Positions 61,602-64,000 of a DNA stretch of 64,000 bases are shown here, piece by piece. The notes under the pieces are model-generated. The model did no database searches and was not told the DNA's origin. It saw only the letters and a program-made list of their open reading frames with translations. Position 1 is the first letter of the stretch, and every line of letters starts with the position of its first letter. A program made the translations under genes and the position numbers. The stretch comes from Butyrivibrio sp. LB2008 (GTDB lineage Bacteria; Bacillota; Clostridia; Lachnospirales; Lachnospiraceae), in NCBI RefSeq assembly GCF_000621565.1, contig NZ_KK211306.1:87886-151885 (forward strand). The letters are read 5' to 3'.

Positions 61602-62339
61602 TCATTTCAGTCCGACTATTTTCTTGATCTGTTTTTCTGTCGCAATTGGATATACTTCATTCATATATTTCATAATTCTATCTGCAGATTCTTGTGGTGC
61701 CTCACTGTACGCCTTCGTCACATGCTTATATCCCCACAGATGCTCGGGCGTGCAATATATGGCAATGGGCCAGCCGTACTCTTCGCCAAGCTTGTTCTTG
61801 CGCTGCCTGAAATCACGAACACACAGATATGTCTGCATCTGCAGCCCTGTTATCGTGCCATCAAAGTTCTTCTCTCCGCCCTTTCCAAAGCCGGCTTGCG
61901 CCTTAAGTTCATTGGAATAATATTCTGCATCTTCATTTTCTTCAGCAAAAAGATTCATGATTTTGCGCTGCTTTGCAGATGCCTTGCCATCTTCCCAGAG
62001 TGCATCAAAGTCGTAGCCATCTCTTCTGACATTCACAAAATACGGAAGCCACTTCTTAGAAATAAATCCTGCCTTCTTATCGAAGAACTTCCCATAGGCA
62101 ACCTTCCCGCTTCGCGCTATAAGCTCTCTCCATTCCCACGGATCAACATCCGGATTGCCGCACCACCAATACTTTGGCACAGTCCTCTCCTCAATCGAAA
62201 AGCCGGGAATATCATTTTTAAATAGAGGCAAAAAACCCACCTCATTTATATAGTCAATCGCCTCATCCACACTGTGAAGACACTCAGGATCATTCCATGA
62301 TACGCCATACATTATCCACGTTCCGTTTTCATTCGGCAT
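61602..62339 (-). CDS. AlkZ-related hypothetical protein
   Basis: 245 residues from ATG 62339 (GGAGG at good distance). The sequence SVDEAIDYINEVGFLPLFKN, DPWEWRELIARSGKVAYGKF and QMQTYLCVRDFRQRKNKLGE matches a family common in Clostridia that I recall being labelled AlkZ-related (winged-helix DNA glycosylase-like). I recognise the pattern but not a catalytic motif. DNA-lesion binding is possible. Alone, 150 bp upstream of the subtilase terminator region. Confidence 0.65.
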   Translation of the reverse strand: MPNENGTWIMYGVSWNDPECLHSVDEAIDYINEVGFLPLFKNDIPGFSIEERTVPKYWWCGNPDVDPWEWRELIARSGKVAYGKFFDKKAGFISKKWLPYFVNVRRDGYDFDALWEDGKASAKQRKIMNLFAEENEDAEYYSNELKAQAGFGKGGEKNFDGTITGLQMQTYLCVRDFRQRKNKLGEEYGWPIAIYCTPEHLWGYKHVTKAYSEAPQESADRIMKYMNEVYPIATEKQIKKIVGLK

Positions 62340-62367
62340 AGATTGTCCTCCGTTTGCTTCACACCGT

Positions 62368-62814
62368 ATCCTTTTGTCACAAGCATTCTGTGCGGTGCAC
62401 ACATCTCTTTTTACACCGTACACGTTCTACGCAAGCATTCCGTGCGGTGCACACATCATTTTTTGCACCGTACACATTCTACGCAAGCATTCTGGACGGT
62501 GCACACATCTCTTTTTACACCGTACACATTCTACGCTAGCATTCCGTGCGGTGCACACATCATTTTTCGCACCGTACGCGTTCTACGCAAGCATTCCGTG
62601 CGGTGCTCACATCTCTTTTCGCACCGTACACGTTCTACGCTAGCATTCTGGACGGTGCACACATCTCTTTTTACACCGTACACATTCTACGCTAGCATTC
62701 CGTGCGGTGCACACATCTCTTTTCGCACCGTACACGTTCTACGCTAGCATTCTGTGCGGTGCACACATCATTTTTCGCACCGTACGCGTTCTACGCTAGC
62801 ATTCTGTGCGGTGC
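62368..62814. repeat. 52-bp tandem hairpin array, locus 3
   Basis: Nine left arms start at 62389, 62441, 62493, 62545, 62597, 62649, 62701, 62753 and 62805, exactly 52 bp apart, plus a lone right arm at 62371. Arms TGTGCGGTGC/GCACCGTACA with loop ACACATCTCTTTTC and linker CGTTCTACGCTAGCATTC; some units have GGACGGTGC or ACACCGT. The array fills the space between a GNAT gene and the AlkZ-related gene. Confidence 0.94.
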
Positions 62815-62829
62815 ACCTACCTTTTCATA

Positions 62830-63243
62830 TCACAATTCCTTGGTATAGTAATATCGCGCTCCCGTTATCGGGTACTCCTTTAACGCAAAAACTTCCTTAT
62901 ATCCATGCTTCACATAGAAATCGGGAGCCTGAAAAGAGAAAGTATCAACAAAAGAAAACCTGCAACCACGGTTCCTAGCTTCTTCCTCAACCGCAGTAAG
63001 TAGTTTACTTCCAATGCCTTGACCTCTCAAGCTCTCATCCACAACCAAATACTTGATACAAAGCCAGTTGCCAAAAATCTCGCATGTAAGGCCCGCAAAT
63101 TTCCTGCCGTTCTCGTCCTCATAATAAACTCCGACAGGAACCACTTCCGAAGTCTCAAGCTTACTTAAATTATACGCCTTGAGCATCTCAAAAACATCCA
63201 AAATATCCTGCTCATTTCCATCGTTTGTAATTCTCAGATTCAT
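62830..63243 (-). CDS. GNAT family N-acetyltransferase
   Basis: 137 residues from ATG 63243. The frame is open upstream through the next gene but has no site there. Acetyl-CoA motif KYLVVDESLRGQGIGSKLLT, then CRFSFVDTFSFQAPDFYVKH. The start has a weak Shine-Dalgarno and lies 17 bases after the racemase stop, so translation is probably coupled. The gene ends only 16 bases from the 52-bp array. Confidence 0.9.
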   Translation of the reverse strand: MNLRITNDGNEQDILDVFEMLKAYNLSKLETSEVVPVGVYYEDENGRKFAGLTCEIFGNWLCIKYLVVDESLRGQGIGSKLLTAVEEEARNRGCRFSFVDTFSFQAPDFYVKHGYKEVFALKEYPITGARYYYTKEL

Positions 63244-63259
63244 CTTTTGCACTTTCTTT

Positions 63260-63949
63260 TCACGCAAGCGCCAGTCTCGCGGCCTCGGTCGCATGAATGA
63301 TTGTCGTATCATATGTAGGAAGAACACTGTCCTTCTCTTTAATAAGCATTCCTATCTCGGTGCAGCCGAGGATTACGCCCTCTGCGCCGCGATCTTTCAT
63401 ATATGAAATAATCCTCTGATACTCCTTGCGAGAGGAATCAAGTACTTTTCCAAGGCAAAGCTCATTAAAAATAACATCATTTACAAGCTCAATATCTTCT
63501 TCATCGGGAATCATCACCTCAAGTCCCGCATTAACAAGCCTGTCCTTAATAAAATCCTGCGTCATGGTAAACTTCGTTCCAAGAAGTGCAATCTTCCTGT
63601 GACCGTCACGCTTTATCGCATCAGCGGTGGCGTCAGAAATATGAAGGATCGGGACATTTATCTTTTCCTCAATATACGGAACAAGCTTGTGCATCGTATT
63701 GGTCGCAATCACAATGAAATCCGCTCCGCCCTTCTCAAGTCTCACTGCGGCGTCGGCAAGAATCTTCGCATTGCCGTCCCAATTTCCGGTACTCATATTA
63801 TTTTCAAGCTCGGCAAAATCAACGTTGTACATCAAAATCTTGGAACTATGGAACCCGCCAAGTATCGCCGCCGTCTCCTTATTAAGAATCTCATAATAAG
63901 TGATCGTGCTCTCCCAGCTCATTCCTCCGATAAGTCCGATAGTCTTCAT
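63260..63949 (-). CDS. Aspartate/glutamate racemase family protein (YgeA/RacX-type)
   Basis: 229 residues. It opens IGLIGGMSWESTITYYEILN, then FIVIATNTMHKLVPYIE (Thr in place of one catalytic Cys) and GVILGCTEIGMLIKEKDS (the retained Cys). This Thr/Cys pair is that of the YgeA-like broad-substrate amino-acid racemases, so the loss of the first Cys is normal for the subgroup. ATG 63949 has GGAGGAGAGT directly upstream. Coupled to the GNAT downstream. Confidence 0.9.
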   Translation of the reverse strand: MKTIGLIGGMSWESTITYYEILNKETAAILGGFHSSKILMYNVDFAELENNMSTGNWDGNAKILADAAVRLEKGGADFIVIATNTMHKLVPYIEEKINVPILHISDATADAIKRDGHRKIALLGTKFTMTQDFIKDRLVNAGLEVMIPDEEDIELVNDVIFNELCLGKVLDSSRKEYQRIISYMKDRGAEGVILGCTEIGMLIKEKDSVLPTYDTTIIHATEAARLALA

Positions 63950-63969
63950 ACTCTCCTCCGTCTAAAACA

Positions 63970-64000
63970 TTATTCCGCAAAACTTTCCTCAACAAACACT
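63970..64000 (-). CDS. Partial gene, C-terminus only
   Basis: The last nine codons of a minus-strand frame (VFVEESFAE then TAA) run off the right edge of the window. The gene cannot be identified from so little. It would end 21 bases before the racemase start. Confidence 0.35.
   Translation of the reverse strand, partial: VFVEESFAE

Noticed and set aside
62343-62747. Plus-strand frames of 89-134 residues over the third 52-bp array
   Set aside because: Repeat-derived, no ribosome site, three overlapping frames open at once.
879-62814. The tandem arrays as CRISPR arrays
   Set aside because: Units are almost identical including the parts between arms, so there are no variable spacers, and no cas gene is present.
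1-64000. An integron with attC sites
   Set aside because: The gene style fits, but no integrase gene is in the window and the hairpins lack the attC R/L box pattern as far as I can see.

Overview
The window looks like chromosomal DNA of a gut or rumen Clostridia, most likely a Lachnospiraceae member of the Butyrivibrio/Pseudobutyrivibrio type. The basis is moderate AT richness, strong AGGAGG-type ribosome binding sites, many single-gene GNAT, NUDIX, methyltransferase and HAD enzymes, a subtilase carrying a dockerin-like module, and XRE regulators with extra C-terminal domains. This is inference from style and gene families; no rRNA, tRNA or marker gene is present to settle it.

Almost every gene lies on the minus strand. 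The one convincing plus-strand gene is a lipoprotein at 48628-49707. Reading leftwards from 64 kb: an amino-acid racemase and a GNAT; an AlkZ-related protein; a secreted subtilase with a cohesin-like partner; an ECF sigma/membrane-protein pair; a zinc-ribbon membrane beta-propeller protein; a Gfo/Idh/MocA oxidoreductase; RsgA; an XRE regulator fused to a desulfoferrodoxin-like domain; paired GNATs; a second sigma/membrane-protein pair; two aldo/keto reductases; MazG. From about 41 kb down to 10 kb comes a long run of small, mostly unlinked enzymes: GNATs, SAM methyltransferases, VOC proteins, HAD and HD hydrolases, NUDIX, metallo-beta-lactamase fold proteins, nucleotidyltransferases and a split chromate transporter. 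From 5.7 to 10.5 kb is a block of hypothetical and immunity-like genes (SUFU, DUF2185, WapI-like). HelD, an ABC-F ATPase and another GNAT close the window. Eleven GNAT genes in 64 kb and at least five broken genes point to an accessory region built by repeated gain and loss of single genes.

The most unusual content is between the genes. Five tandem-repeat families with unrelated sequences share one design: an inverted repeat (usually 7-10 nt arms, 14-26 nt loop) plus a linker, repeated at a nearly exact period of 52, 54, 63, 64 or 74 bp. The 52-bp family occurs at three loci with the same arms and period but different loops and linkers, and its arms show compensatory changes. One 52-bp array is a trimeric higher-order repeat (156 bp) and the 63-bp array is largely dimeric (126 bp). 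Two families of dispersed multi-hairpin elements (A, about 130 bp, seven full or partial copies; B, about 126 bp, three copies) and two long palindromes (about 195 and 158 bp) are also present. Gene fragments adjoin some of these: a YbaK fragment abuts the 64-bp array and a P-loop kinase is cut by element B.
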